Shown piece by piece: positions 8,096 to 18,738 of a stretch of DNA of 22,696 bases. The notes below the pieces were generated by a model. The model worked only from the letters and a program-made list of their open reading frames with translations. It searched no databases and was not told the origin of the DNA. Position numbers and translations under genes: made by a program. Each line of letters begins with the position of its first letter. Positions within the stretch are counted from its first letter, which is position 1. This DNA is from Apostichopus parvimensis (taxonomy: Eukaryota > Echinodermata > Holothuroidea > Aspidochirotida > Stichopodidae): NCBI GenBank assembly GCA_000934455.1, contig KN882323.1:108123-130818 (forward strand), written 5' to 3'.

Positions 8096-11000
8096 GTAAC
8101 TTGATTTCTTTTTATATTACTTTCTTCAGTTAGGGAAAATGTTTTTAACACGTAACAAACAACCGTGATACATTAACTACTACTTCGAGACTACAAGTTT
8201 GCTACTTTTCTACATAATGTTGCCATGAAGAAAAAGACTAATATGTAATATATAATTGCAGTGTGGTATTATTACTTCTGACAACTGCCAACCAATCCGT
8301 TCAGCAAAACACTTGGTTTATGTTGTTTGACATAAGTAAATGCAAGGAGGTTTCTCTACGCCGTCCCCTTGTTTTAATCGGTGAAACTGTCGATCTCTGA
8401 AAATGATTTTTCTTGTTTGAACCACAAACCTCCGTCCTCTTTTATATCATTGCAATCGGCATTTAATGTAGTGCTAGTTTATGTGTACTTTATAAGTATT
8501 TAGTATGTTATAATTGGTACGTAATCTGTACTCATATTATTACTGCTCTGAAAAGACACAGTGAATTATAGACAAGATCACAAGACGTAATAAGGTGTGT
8601 GATATGTTAAATATGGAAGACCAAATGATCAATAATTAATTGATAAATTTAAGAAGATACATGGACGATACGATCTAAAGGTATGCTTAGTGATAAAGAA
8701 GCTTCAACATGGTCATGAAGCTTACATACTCTGCCCCTTCATCCACCATTACTTAAAGAAATACAAGTTCCGTTGTCAACTATTAATGTGCGACAAATAT
8801 GGTTGTCAACACAATTATTCTTTTAACCAGTTCTATCAAGTCATACTTTCCCGTTAATATTTATTATGAAACAGATATTACTTTTTGAGAATTATAAAAA
8901 GTCATGCGGCTCTGTGTCTTTGCAAAATAATCACCTTCCTGTATTATTAATATGTTTATGTGAGCCCGGGTTGATTAGTTGTGTAAAAAGCGGCAAAAAG
9001 CCTTCTGGGACCAAAATATATAAAAAGTTAGTCGAACAGAGGAGAAATCCGTAATTAAAACTGAATCGCTTTTATGCTAAATTGAGTAATCCTTGTAATT
9101 TTCTGTAAATGTTCGTGTTGTTTTCATCACATATTAGCAATCAATAAGATAGGTTATAGGTAATACCAATATTCGTTTACGTCGACATTGAACTTGGCAA
9201 CTTCATATTTTGCTTAATTGCTACAAATTATTCGTATTTCTATCTTCCCCATACATGAAGATCTTCCCCCTACATCATGTGGGTATAGTTCTTCTCAAAG
9301 TACAGGAAAAAGTGTCTCAATTTCAATGGAATTTATCCCAATCTGTAAACGTATCCAATGTATGCATACTTAGCCATTGCACTTTTTCTTACTCAGGCGC
9401 CATGGAACCTATGTGTACACCATTGCAATACGCAGAACTGGGAGAAACGGTTACACTGGAATGCTCATTTGAAGAAGATTCCTATGGGATTTACTGGTAT
9501 GACACGACGGATGTAACGGAAAACCCATTTTTATACTTAGATGAAGGAGTGAAAACCGGAGAAGGATATTTGTCAGGGGAGTTTGACATTCATGCCAACG
9601 GTTCACTTATAATAAAGAATGTCTCATTAGACCATGATCACGTTTTCACCGTTGTTCAATGGCAGAACAAGGAGACCTTCACAATCACAAACAATGTCAA
9701 AGTTGTGGTAACAGGTACGTCTTTTAGGAAATATAATTGCAGGCCATATACTAGAATGTGTCACTAAACACCAAACAAAGCCTCGAATGAGATAAGCCTA
9801 CTGGCAAGATGAGCATTGGTTGTACAAATTGTCAGCTAAAGAATCAAGTTGTATGAGCGCGGTACATGTTTGTGTGTGCCATTCACTGCATTTGTTTTTA
9901 TTTCTTGTATTCCGATATGTGTCTTTATCAGCCAATTGAAGCACTTGAAACCAAACCAAGTTTTATGAAATGCTAAAAGGTCCTTTCAGCCGATTAAAAC
10001 ATGACGTTAATGTCAACCATGCAGGAGTAAATTGCATAGTCGCATAAATTAGTTCATCCAGCCCGTAGCTGATGAATCGAGATTGTCTTTGGAAATATGA
10101 CATTCTAAGAAACAAAATTAAGTCACATTTAAGCAGAGCTCAATATTACTTACTAATTGTAACGACATGCATCAGTTAAAACGTGTACTCTTTGTGATTG
10201 TATTTCTACGATAGAGTTCTCATAAGATATGTAAGCAAACCATTCACTTGTACTTCTGGGAAATTCTCAAGCTATCTAACAAGTCAAACGTTAGTACCAA
10301 CATGTTTCAACACACAAAAGTACCATCTAAGAAATAACGAAGAAAACATAACACGTTTTAGATACTATATTTGTAAAGATAGATCAATTTCTTCACGTTA
10401 AATGTGATACTAGAATAATATTTTTCTTTGTAAGAAATAAGCTATACTGTTGATAATTTCTTCAATTATGTCAGTGCTGTGACACTTCTAACTTTGACTT
10501 TGACAGTTCATCACAATCGTATCCCTCCATTCAGTGGTGCCACGAAAGTAGATATTGTTACAACCATCCACAGCACAATTTCACAGTGACTTGTTCTGTC
10601 AATGCCACTCGCCCACCCTTGACATTGGCATGGAAGTTACAAACTGTCCATGGAAAGCAAAACATTTCTTTTGACGCCAAGGTAGTCGAAAACCAAGGTA
10701 TGTTTACTACTTTGATAGCAGTTGATGAGTCGGGATTGGAAAAAAAACACTTTTGCGCCATTAGTCTGTGATACAGAGGTGAATCAGCCTTTCAGTTTAA
10801 GCAAGGATGCTTTTATCTTACTGGAAATAAATCAACCAGATGTCATACTATCGGAAGCAGTCGTTCTGCGTCATTCTGAGAATGAATCTGTAACATTGCC
10901 TTGCTCTGATGATGACCTTGTATTTTTTGTTTGGAAAAAGCAAATCAGCGCTTCAGAATACAAAGTCCTTGCTCATGGATCTTCCGGATATGCAATGATT

Positions 11001-14000
11001 GAATCCAGCGAATACACTTTACGGAACAGTACGTCTCTGGACATACCAGGAAGTTCCATTGAGTACAATCGCATTTACATTTGTTTCTACGGTGATGGGG
11101 TCTATGAAGGAATGACACTTTACAACGTTTCAGTTTCTGGTTAGTTCATTTTCCGTTGTTTTTCACAGCCTGTTAGTGTAATTCGATATTTATAAATAAA
11201 CAGTACACTTTACTGCAGAGTTGTTCGATTTCGAATTGATCTATTTAGGGCTTTATACATCGGGCATATTGTATAACCTACCAGTCTTCGAAATCAGTTA
11301 TTCATTATAGTTCCACCTTGGGCCTTGATGGCAGCTTACCCGAAGTACTTCATAAGGAAGCAGTGGTATCTAGTCACTTGTTATTGCAAAATTATGCCAC
11401 GTATCGATCACAATACGTAAATGCATCAGCTTTGTGCTTAAAATCTTCAATGTGTAGAATAATATTTTAACATTCATCAAATGTTTAAACCAACATGGCA
11501 ATATGTACAGTCATTCCATTATAATTTGTACGTAGTTTATCGTGGAGGTCGTTAGAAGGTCAATTTGCAGACAGTAGAAATAACGATACTTTAACAAGTT
11601 GCAACCTCTTGAACAACAACATAAACTTCACATATACTTTGGAACTGAAGCACACACGAAAAATTACTGTATTCAAGCACTAACGAGAAAAATGCAGTTA
11701 AAGGAGTACCACGAGACAGTTAATGTCAAATGCAACATATATTTCGGAAGAAAAAAAATCATTTTTCATTTTCTTTTCTTGCAGAATCGATTGGAAGAGA
11801 TCGTAAAAATAATAAGAATCGGACAGGAATGATCCTATCTTTAGTGATAGTAGTGATGGTTCTAGTTATAATGATAATCGTAGGATTAATCAAGCGAGGT
11901 AATTCCATAAATAATACTACGATGTATCATTGGGTAAAATCATGCTATGCATTACATACCTTTTGACATATTAGATTGATTTTACTTCGTAGCGATGCAA
12001 ATGTTTGTATTGAGCATTGAACGTTTGCATTGTAAAGAATATCATCTAGTAAGATGCAGTCGGACGACTTTCTCTCACGAATATAACTTAAAAATAAAGT
12101 TACACGAACACACAAGTAACTGAATGACACGGAATAGTAGCTGATGCAATGCGGGCGAGGGGAGGGGGACGTTTAAAATATTAATGACATTCGCATATTT
12201 TAAACAAAATTATCCATGTCTGGTTTACTTCTGTTTTTCTTTCTATTCAATGTGCTTTAGATCAAAATACAAAAGAGAAAAATATGACTAAAATTATAAA
12301 ACAACATACACTGTATACCAAATGGAACACATGTGACATATTCATTCTGTTTCCATTCATAGGGAGAAGAAACTTGTCATCGCGTACACACACGGTAAGC
12401 TATTGTGTCGATTTACAACATAGTTACTTTGCTCCTTAAATTGTGTCACAATCTTGCTTGATTCCTTCCTCTTTTTCATTAAGTGCCTTAACCGTATCAT
12501 TACGTAATAACGAGGAGTGTAGCGTTAAGCGAAGCATATGATTTTGTTGGAACTTGTCCTCATCCTATAGTTCGATGTTTACTTTAGCAATCAAGATAAC
12601 AACCAGGAATTTTATTTTATTGTAGGCGACAAAACAAAGTGAGGAATACAATCTAGCACCGACTTCAGGTAAGAACACAAACTGGTAATATTTCTTGCTT
12701 CATTAATTTATGTTGGGCTTGTACACCAGAGGTCTAGCCATACATTTGTTTGGTCTTTCCTAAGACAAAACTGACTTAACTAACTTAATTAAATTACTGA
12801 TGATGTATAGTTTATATTCCTTGGTTTCTTGCAGCAAACGTATAAATATATTTGTCTTAGTAAATTGAACTTGTTATCACTATGCAAAGTAACATGTAGC
12901 ACATGCCATATAAGATGTTGATCAAGACAGATGTTTTTAATACATATTTCTTTTAAAAAATAACTAAAATTGGTGGGCTACAGGTGATGAGTTGGTATAG
13001 CAACTGAGAGATTAACATTAATTTCAAATTGCAAAGATCTTACTATGTTTCATTTCGTTCAATCATTTAGTACCGTAGATCTCAATCAATCAATGACATA
13101 TAATGCACCTCAATCATCAAAAATGTTCGACTGTAAAGCACAAACTACTACAGTTATGTCTACTGAAACAGGTGGACTTTCAAGCGAACCTGACTAGTTC
13201 ATGCCGACAGCTATTTACATATTCTGTCACTCTGACCTATGTCTTGAAAACGAACAGAACAAAGAATTAAGAATGATAATTTATTGGTATATTCTTTGCA
13301 AATGAATATCGACATAAGCAACATAATCCACCCCAAGCTACATTAAACGCATTTTATTGTGATATTTTGAAAAGTGAAACTACACTTAAAGAATTCAAAG
13401 AGGATTCCCTTTGTGACGTTTACCGTTAGTTGCAATTGGCTTTTGCAAATCAGAGCCACATGTCTTCCGCCCTTACACGTTTATACCTCTCACCTGCACC
13501 ACCCATTCTCTTCCCCTATCTAAGATCAAGCACTCTTCCATCACCTCCAATATGGTTATTTCGCCTTCCTGTTATGCAACGTTCAACATTATCTTATAAG
13601 TCGCCATTATCGCTGTGAGACATTCTTTTCTCTAGTGTGACGATAAATTATGTTCAGCTTCCTCGAGTTTGATATTGCCACCCTCGGATGACTATGTATC
13701 ACCAAAAATAATAAAAAACACGTCTAGCGTGCGGAGAAATGGAAAACAAAAAAAGGAACTCACTCTCACTAAGCAAAAACATTTAAATGTAATTAAGATA
13801 ATATCAACAAACGTTTGGTTAATTAAAGCTAAATAGAGTATTATTCGTATCTCATGCACTTTTTAATATTTGTTGACCCTAATGCCATATACAGTAATAT
13901 TTAATGACATGTTGATTTTCAAATTATTTATATACTTTTCTATTTATTTTGACAGATAATCCAGGTGTCAAACAAGTTGACGGGACTACCATCAATGCGT

Positions 14001-15472
14001 CTTTGCTGAAACAAGGAACACCAGCAATATATGAACTGAACTACAGCCGTAAACCAATAGAAAATTCAGATCTGAAAATGAGAAAGTGTGACATCGGTGC
14101 ATGTTCTGAAACACGCGATAACAAAGTAGTGCTGTTTGTTGGTGAGACTGGTGCTGGAAAGACAACGTTGATAAACGCCATCGTGAATTATCTTTTAGGG
14201 GTCACATGGCACGATGATTTTCGCTATCAATTACCACTGGTTGAAGAGGAAAAGAATAAATCGCACAGAGAAAGTCAAACAAAGTGGATTTCGGTATACA
14301 CCTTTCACGAACATAGATATGACATAAATTGTGATATTACAATCATTGACACTCCTGGGTTGGGTGATACTAATGGAGAAACTAGAGACGAAGAAATAAT
14401 GAATCAAATACGAGGATTCTTTACGAATGAAATTGACCATTTAAATATGATAGCGTTTGTCAAAAAAGCTTCTGATCTGAGAAAAACAGATAGAGAGACA
14501 TATATAGCGAGCTTAGTTGAAAACCTCTTCGGCAAGGATGTGGCAGAAATTATATACCTTTTTGCAACATATGCCTCAGTGACCGGCAATGAGACGTTCA
14601 TAGATATTGCCAAACATTTCAATTTCGTATCTAGAGATCCATTCTTTTTTAACAATGAACATTTGTATCTAAAGAAAGGTAAAGCAAATTATAAGGCACT
14701 GGAACCCCAATGGACGATGGGATGGAACAGTTTTATTTCATTTACAAATGTTTTGTCACAATGTTCAAATGTAGGCCTAGAACTGACCAGGGAAGTAGGA
14801 AAAGAAAAGGAACAGCTCAAGAAGGTCTTATCTAATTTTCCAGAATTACTGAAGAGCAAAGTTATCGAATACAACCAGTTAAAAGTTGAAGAGAATGTAT
14901 TACACCTCAGGAGCGTTGAAAACGAGCAGTCAGTCTATCACTATGAGGAAACATACGAAGAGACGGTAAAAACCAACCTTTCCGATGGTAAAATGGCAGT
15001 TGTTTGTATGCAATGTGAACGAACGTGCTGTAATCCGTGTTATGCAAGCTTCGTTTGGAGCTGCTCTTCAATTAGACCTCTCTCCGCGGTGCGTGGATGT
15101 GAAAAATGCGAATCTCGTTGTAGCTCTTTACATCATTTTAAGAAAAACTTTATTTACGAACGAAAAGTACGTACACGAACAGTTACTAATGAAGCATTCG
15201 AAGAGAAACTAAAATCAGAAAACCATAATAATATTGCGCAAGCTTTGAAAAATGTTAAAGAGAGTAAGGAAAATAAAAAAGCAGAAATTGTTGCCCAGGT
15301 CGAAATCATCAGAGACTGCATCGGGCGAACTAATAGGCTGTCTCTCGCATCAGCTAACACCACCGTTAAACAGTTTCTTCACAACATGATAACAAGCGAA
15401 ACGAGCAAAGCAGAATCAGGTTGGGAAGATCGCGTTGAGTTCCTAAAAGAGCTTGCTTCATGCGAAAAGTAA
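8044..15472 (+). CDS. Ig-receptor/GTPase fusion gene (whole gene, 7 exons)
   Basis: Exons are 8044-8095, 9397-9714, 10507-11139, 11785-11898, 12363-12394, 12626-12668 and 13956-15472. Every intron is GT...AG and exit and entry phases agree (1,1,1,1,0,1). The coding total is exactly 902 codons plus TAA. Order of parts: signal peptide (about 1-17), V-like Ig (about 19-123), second Ig, third Ig (to about 334), transmembrane helix (350-370), linker (371-455), GTPase domain (P-loop 460-467), coiled stretch, Cys/His cluster (748-791) and charged tail. The predicted protein sits in the plasma membrane with the GTPase in the cytosol, so ligand binding might directly gate nucleotide exchange or oligomerisation; that is inference. 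The second Ig domain has two compensating frameshifts in the assembled sequence (see exon 3). Candidate poly(A) signals are ATTAAA at 15798 and AATAAA at 16459. I do not recognise a named orthologue. Confidence 0.75.
9397..9714 (+). CDS. Exon 2: first Ig-like domain (V-like)
   Basis: A symmetric 1-1 exon of 318 bases, from CTTACTCAG|GCGCC to ACAG|GTACGT, encodes one domain. It begins AMEPMCTPLQ, then LGETVTLECSF (B strand, Cys40) and GIYWYD (C strand, Trp51), then an E-strand GSLIIKNVSL (about 86-95). In the F strand, where YxC is expected, it reads DHDHVFTVVQW, so the canonical second cysteine is absent. Cys24 in the A strand might pair with Cys40 instead, an inference only. N-glycosylation sites are visible at NGS (85-87) and NVS (92-94). 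The open frame extends into the upstream intron by chance; the splice phase fixes the start. Confidence 0.8.
10507..11139 (+). CDS. Exon 3: second and third Ig-like domains, with two compensating frameshifts
   Basis: Acceptor TTGACAG and donor TCTG|GTTAGT bound 633 bases, phase 1 at both ends. The entry frame reads HHNRIPPFSG, but Ig-like sequence then continues one frame off (CHESRYC, FTVTCSVNATRPPLTLAWKL, then ESGLEKKHFCAIS) and returns to the entry frame at CDTEVNQPFSLSKD. Likely lesions are one base lost near 10538 and one gained near 10767. In the assembled sequence the entry frame stops at TGA 10587-10589 (codon 151). The third domain is intact: SVTLPCSDDD, FFVWKK and NRIYICFYGD. An alternative model uses exons 10587-10697 (ends CAAG|GTATGT) and 10777-11139 (after GATACAG). 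Both are phase 1-1 and avoid both lesions, but they delete strands A and E-F of domain two. Assembly error, null allele and cryptic splicing are all possible. Confidence 0.65.
11785..11898 (+). CDS. Exon 4: transmembrane segment
   Basis: A 114-base, phase 1-1 exon between TTTTCTTGCAG and CGAG|GTAATT. It encodes a polar, basic juxtamembrane piece, ESIGRDRKNNKNRTG, then about 21 hydrophobic residues (MILSLVIVVMVLVIMIIVGL, residues 350-369), then IKR. Positive residues on the inner side agree with a type I topology: ectodomain outside, C-terminal GTPase in the cytosol. No charged residue lies inside the helix, so there is no sign of pairing with a charged adaptor chain. Confidence 0.8.
12363..12394 (+). 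CDS. Exon 5: cytoplasmic linker
   Basis: A 32-base exon after TTCCATTCATAG, ending CACACG|GTAAGC, which is a near-consensus donor. It encodes GRRNLSSRTHT (373-383), a basic, Ser/Thr-rich stretch directly after the membrane. It enters in phase 1 and leaves in phase 0. The exon is tiny, but sites and phases agree with both neighbours. Confidence 0.65.
12626..12668 (+). CDS. Exon 6: cytoplasmic linker with one tyrosine
   Basis: A 43-base exon after TTATTGTAG, ending TTCAG|GTAAGA. It encodes ATKQSEEYNLAPTS (384-397). Tyr391, preceded by Glu-Glu, is a plausible phosphorylation site, but a single one. Phase 0 in and phase 1 out joins exactly to the GTPase exon. This short acidic-tyrosine piece may be what remains of an ordinary receptor tail to which the GTPase exon was added; that is inference. 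Confidence 0.65.
12669..13955. other. Intron ahead of the GTPase exon
   Basis: This 1287-base intron separates receptor exons from the GTPase exon. Its donor is GTAAGA and its acceptor follows a T-rich tract. A frame of about 60 codons ending at 13197 (VDLNQSMTYNAPQSSKMFDC and onward) follows an AG at 13070, but only in phase 2, which does not fit the phase-1 donor of exon 6. I therefore did not call an alternative last exon. Confidence 0.5.
13956..15472 (+). CDS. Exon 7: septin/AIG1-like P-loop GTPase domain with Cys/His cluster
   Basis: The whole domain sits in one exon after TTTTGACAG. After a linker of about 55 residues comes the P-loop GETGAGKTTLINAIVNYLLG (460-479), a switch region with SQTKWISVYTF and the G3 motif IIDTPGLGDT (527-536). 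FVKKASDLRKTDRE and FGKDVAEIIYLFATYAS follow. Related proteins known to me have TFAD/TFCD at the last site, where an Asp would bind guanine; here it is TYAS. The C-terminal part has an Arg/Lys/Glu-rich helix, then VVCMQCERTCCNPC and CEKCESRCSSLHH (Cys748-His791), which looks metal-binding, then a Lys/Glu-rich coiled region to TAA at 15470. This layout belongs to a large, little-studied group of animal TRAFAC-type GTPases. Nucleotide specificity is uncertain. Confidence 0.85.
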
Positions 15473-18303
15473 TACCTTCAGCAAAATTCAGATGATGATG
15501 ACTCAATATGTAAGAATTTTGAATATCTAAAGACTATTCCATTTTTTTAGTAAAGTTTCTAATCGTATGCTAGTGAGATTTACAGTTGCTTTTGAGTGAC
15601 CGAAATCGAATTTCTCTTTTTTGAACACAGAGTTGTTAATTCATCTTGCAATCAGCGTAAAAGTATTTCTTCCCAAATATTACCATAACCTTCTGTTTTA
15701 CTGGTAACCTGAGATGGTAATGACTAACGCAATCGAAAATGCCTTTGAAATCATTTACATACAAAACTATTTATGACTAATATATAATATGAATTACATT
15801 AAAAACCAAATAACAAACACAAAAAGCATATTTTCTGTTGTACGTTTCTCTTTCTTTCCCAATTTCATATTGGATATGTTTTTAAAGATTCGTTCATAAG
15901 AAAAAAAAACATATTACGCCAAAACTCAATTCTTTTGTTTCAAGTTTCTTTTTTTCGATGTCTTTTGAGCTTGTAGTTTTCTCATTTTATTCATAACACA
16001 ATTTTGTAATTTTGAAAGAAGTTTTTTAATACGTAACCGAAATCGGCTTATCGCTCTTTGAAGTACTATGTATTTTAAGCATGAATATAACTTCAAAATC
16101 AATCTACATTGCCAAGATTTCTTACATAGTATGAAACAGCAATTCGCTTCAAAGTAACATGATACCAGCTTTGGTCGTACCATATATTATAATGCTGTGT
16201 TTTACTCAATTGGCATTTTGTTTTACAACGTTTACTTTATACTTTGTTCTTTGCTGTCTTGCTGTTTATTTTTTTAGTTACTTGAATTTCTTGTAGCTTG
16301 TCAAATACTTGTAGAAAATTAATATTTGATCTTCCGCGTAAAGCTTTATGTATATGAGAGATTTATGAGATTTATCTAAAGACTCAAGTGATTCTTCTTT
16401 CCGATTATCTGTATATATATATAACATTTGTGAGAGATCTATTGTAGAACATAACATGAATAAATAAGTATCTGATAAAGAGATGAAAAGATCTTAAAAC
16501 ATTGCCCAATTTACTAATGGCGTATATAGCAGTATATAATCATGCTTACATGTTTGTTCAAGTTAGACTGGGGTGACACTTTGAGGTCAACAATGCAGTG
16601 TGCATGGATTTACTCAATTCTAAATGAGCCGAGTCTTGGCGGAAAGTGTGAGCATTGTTCTATAGGCACTGTTAATGTACGTAAAATATCTCAAGGAAAC
16701 AGTATGAATTTACTGCGCGGACATATATAATTATTGAGTATAGGATAAAAATGTACGGACGAAGTAAGTGAGGTGTATCCATCTCAATAAATGTATAGGT
16801 GGTTGGTTCGATGTGGGGTTTTTTCGACGATTCGTCCCGTTGCTATCGCATAGGCCTACGATAATGGTTGCGTTAGAGCATTTTCGCGATCTCAATCGTA
16901 TTGTTTTACAATTGGTCGAACTTAATTTGTGGTTTTGAGAGGTCAATTTCCAGTTTAAAAAAATAAAGGTTTGCGATTGATACCACTTAGATTGTAAATG
17001 TGTGGACAACTATTTGCCATTTGGCCGGCAATGAATAGTTATTTTCAAGAAGTTTGCAACTCTGATTATTGTTATGTATGTGTTATGTATGCGTGCGTGT
17101 GTGTGTGTTTGCCTCGTAGTCTTGATTGATGAAGTTGTGACTTAGCTTACCAGAGGGGATGCATACCAATAGTAAATAAATATAAGACCACTTTTCATGT
17201 GGAGTAGGTATTTCATTATACCATGTCACTTGATTTATAACGTATATAAATTATGTATATAAAATATTTTGTTACAACTTAATCAGAAATAAATTACACC
17301 TATGCTCGAAAAATATTTCTGTTGCCGTCATTTTATATTGCATCTACATTGTTTCAAGAGACAACAGTTACAATATTAGTTCTTTTCACACCGACACCGA
17401 CTTGAACACATTACTACATTATATTTCCCACGCATCCAATATTGTCATTTCAATTGTTTCCTCGTATCCAGTGACGCAATCAGACTTTTTCATCTGGAAG
17501 GGGCAGATTGGGGGGAAGGAGGGGGAAGGGGGGCAAGTTTCGCGCGCGACCAGCTCGGTCAGTTTAGGTATTTCACGGCAATATGCCACATTCCCAAACA
17601 CTTGTAACCATGGTTACGGTACTGTTATGACTGTTTCTTTACCCACTACAAAACTGTCTGTCAAGCGCCATAGTCCTTCGGTTTCGTCGTAATCGGCGTA
17701 AATCTGTACAGTCGTCGGAAACAAATATTTTGGTGAGGCATATTGTACCAATCGATTCTCAGTCTGGGTGAGTTCACAAGTGCGGTGCTGAAATTACGTA
17801 ATATATTGTTACAGAAATTTGGCCTAAAAGTCTAGCAGATTTCTTTTTGTTAAGTTGTTATTTTGTTTTGGAACTGAGCTCGGGCTATGTTACTTTGTTA
17901 CTCTGATTTTTCCGTCTCGGGCTCCAGAGTTCAAAATTTGTCGGGCAATCTTGCGTCGTTTGTTTGTTAGTTAACCTTTTTTTTAGATCAAAGGAAACGC
18001 ACTGCGTTTCCCAACGCCGAGTGCAGAAAGTATTCCAAGATATAAAGAACCCGCCTGAGTGCACGTGTTTCGGCCGACATCAAAAACTCAAAAAGGGAGT
18101 TAGCACGCTCAGCTATTATGTTAAAAGGAATGGATTGTCAGGGAGAAGACCGAAAGTTCTGTAGTAGTCGGTCAGCGCTAAGTTGCAATCTTTAACTTCA
18201 ATACAGCCCATGTGTTTTATTAAATGTGATAGTCGGGTGAGGAATAGTAAATTTGTGTATCAAGGAGCTGTAATTATATTTCCTGGTTCTGCCTGGTGAC
18301 GCA
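15473..18303. other. 3' flank and non-coding stretch, no gene seen
   Basis: Very AT-rich just after the GTPase stop; ATTAAA at 15798-15803 and AATAAA at 16459-16464 are candidate poly(A) signals. Further on are a short GT run near 17098, a G-rich tract at 17499-17534, and a perfect 14-bp palindrome, GTAACCATGGTTAC, at 17604-17617. Frames of 60-96 codons here show no motifs. Confidence 0.45.
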
Positions 18304-18369
18304 ATGGAACGATCCCAGACATTTTACTGGATAATGCTTTCATTTGTTGTTATCCTTTCATGTGTTAAG
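18304..18369 (+). CDS. Possible signal-peptide first exon of a further gene
   Basis: ATG at 18304 opens MERSQTFYWIMLSFVVILSC followed by VK, then AAG|GTAAAA, a usable donor. A short polar start, a hydrophobic core of about 13 residues and a cysteine near the end match a secretory signal and resemble exon 1 of the Ig-GTPase gene. The exit would be phase 0, whereas Ig genes usually use phase 1, and no convincing following exon was found. Without splicing the frame stops 9 codons later. It may be an unconnected first exon of a neighbouring receptor gene, or chance. Confidence 0.25.
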
Positions 18370-18738
18370 GTAAAACGTCATTATAATCTAGGAATCTGAA
18401 AAGCTACAAATAAGCAGTTAGTATCTGCCAATGTTTGATTGGCCATGTCATTGAAATGAATTTAGCCAACGTGAAAGATTTGTTAGTTTATCGAGATCAT
18501 GAATAATACTTAATTCTTGTCAGCATTACTTGTGGTGTTACCATAGAAGTTACAAGGCTGACACATTATTCTAACTCATGATTCAATTCAGCAATTGGGA
18601 AAGATTGATATACAAGTACTTAAAAGTAACCTGAGGCCGTCTCCCTTTTTTTGTGCATATGTTTATTTAAGTTTTTAGGGTTTCTGTTTAAGTTGCAACG
18701 ACCTTGAGATACAGTACAGCTCGCTGGAAAAAGGGTCC
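18370..18738. other. Non-coding stretch, no gene seen
   Basis: Nothing recognisable on either strand. The minus-strand frame crossing 18620-18943 is an artefact of the 27-bp repeat that follows. Confidence 0.4.

Noticed and set aside
9210..9396. Open frame extending exon 2 upstream, starting MLNCYKLFVFLSSPYMK
   Set aside because: It lies in the intron before a good acceptor; exon 1 at 8044 supplies a proper signal peptide in the right phase.
13071..13197. Possible alternative last exon in the intron before the GTPase (VDLNQSMTYNAPQSSKMFDC)
   Set aside because: Open only with a phase-2 acceptor, while exon 6 ends in phase 1 and exon 5 in phase 0.
15926..16183. 85-codon Lys/Arg-rich minus-strand ORF
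   Set aside because: AT-rich 3' flank; Lys-rich composition is expected from A-rich codons, and no motif is seen.
17402..17692. 96-codon plus-strand ORF
   Set aside because: Contains a G-rich tract giving GGKEGEGG, no family resemblance and no splice support.
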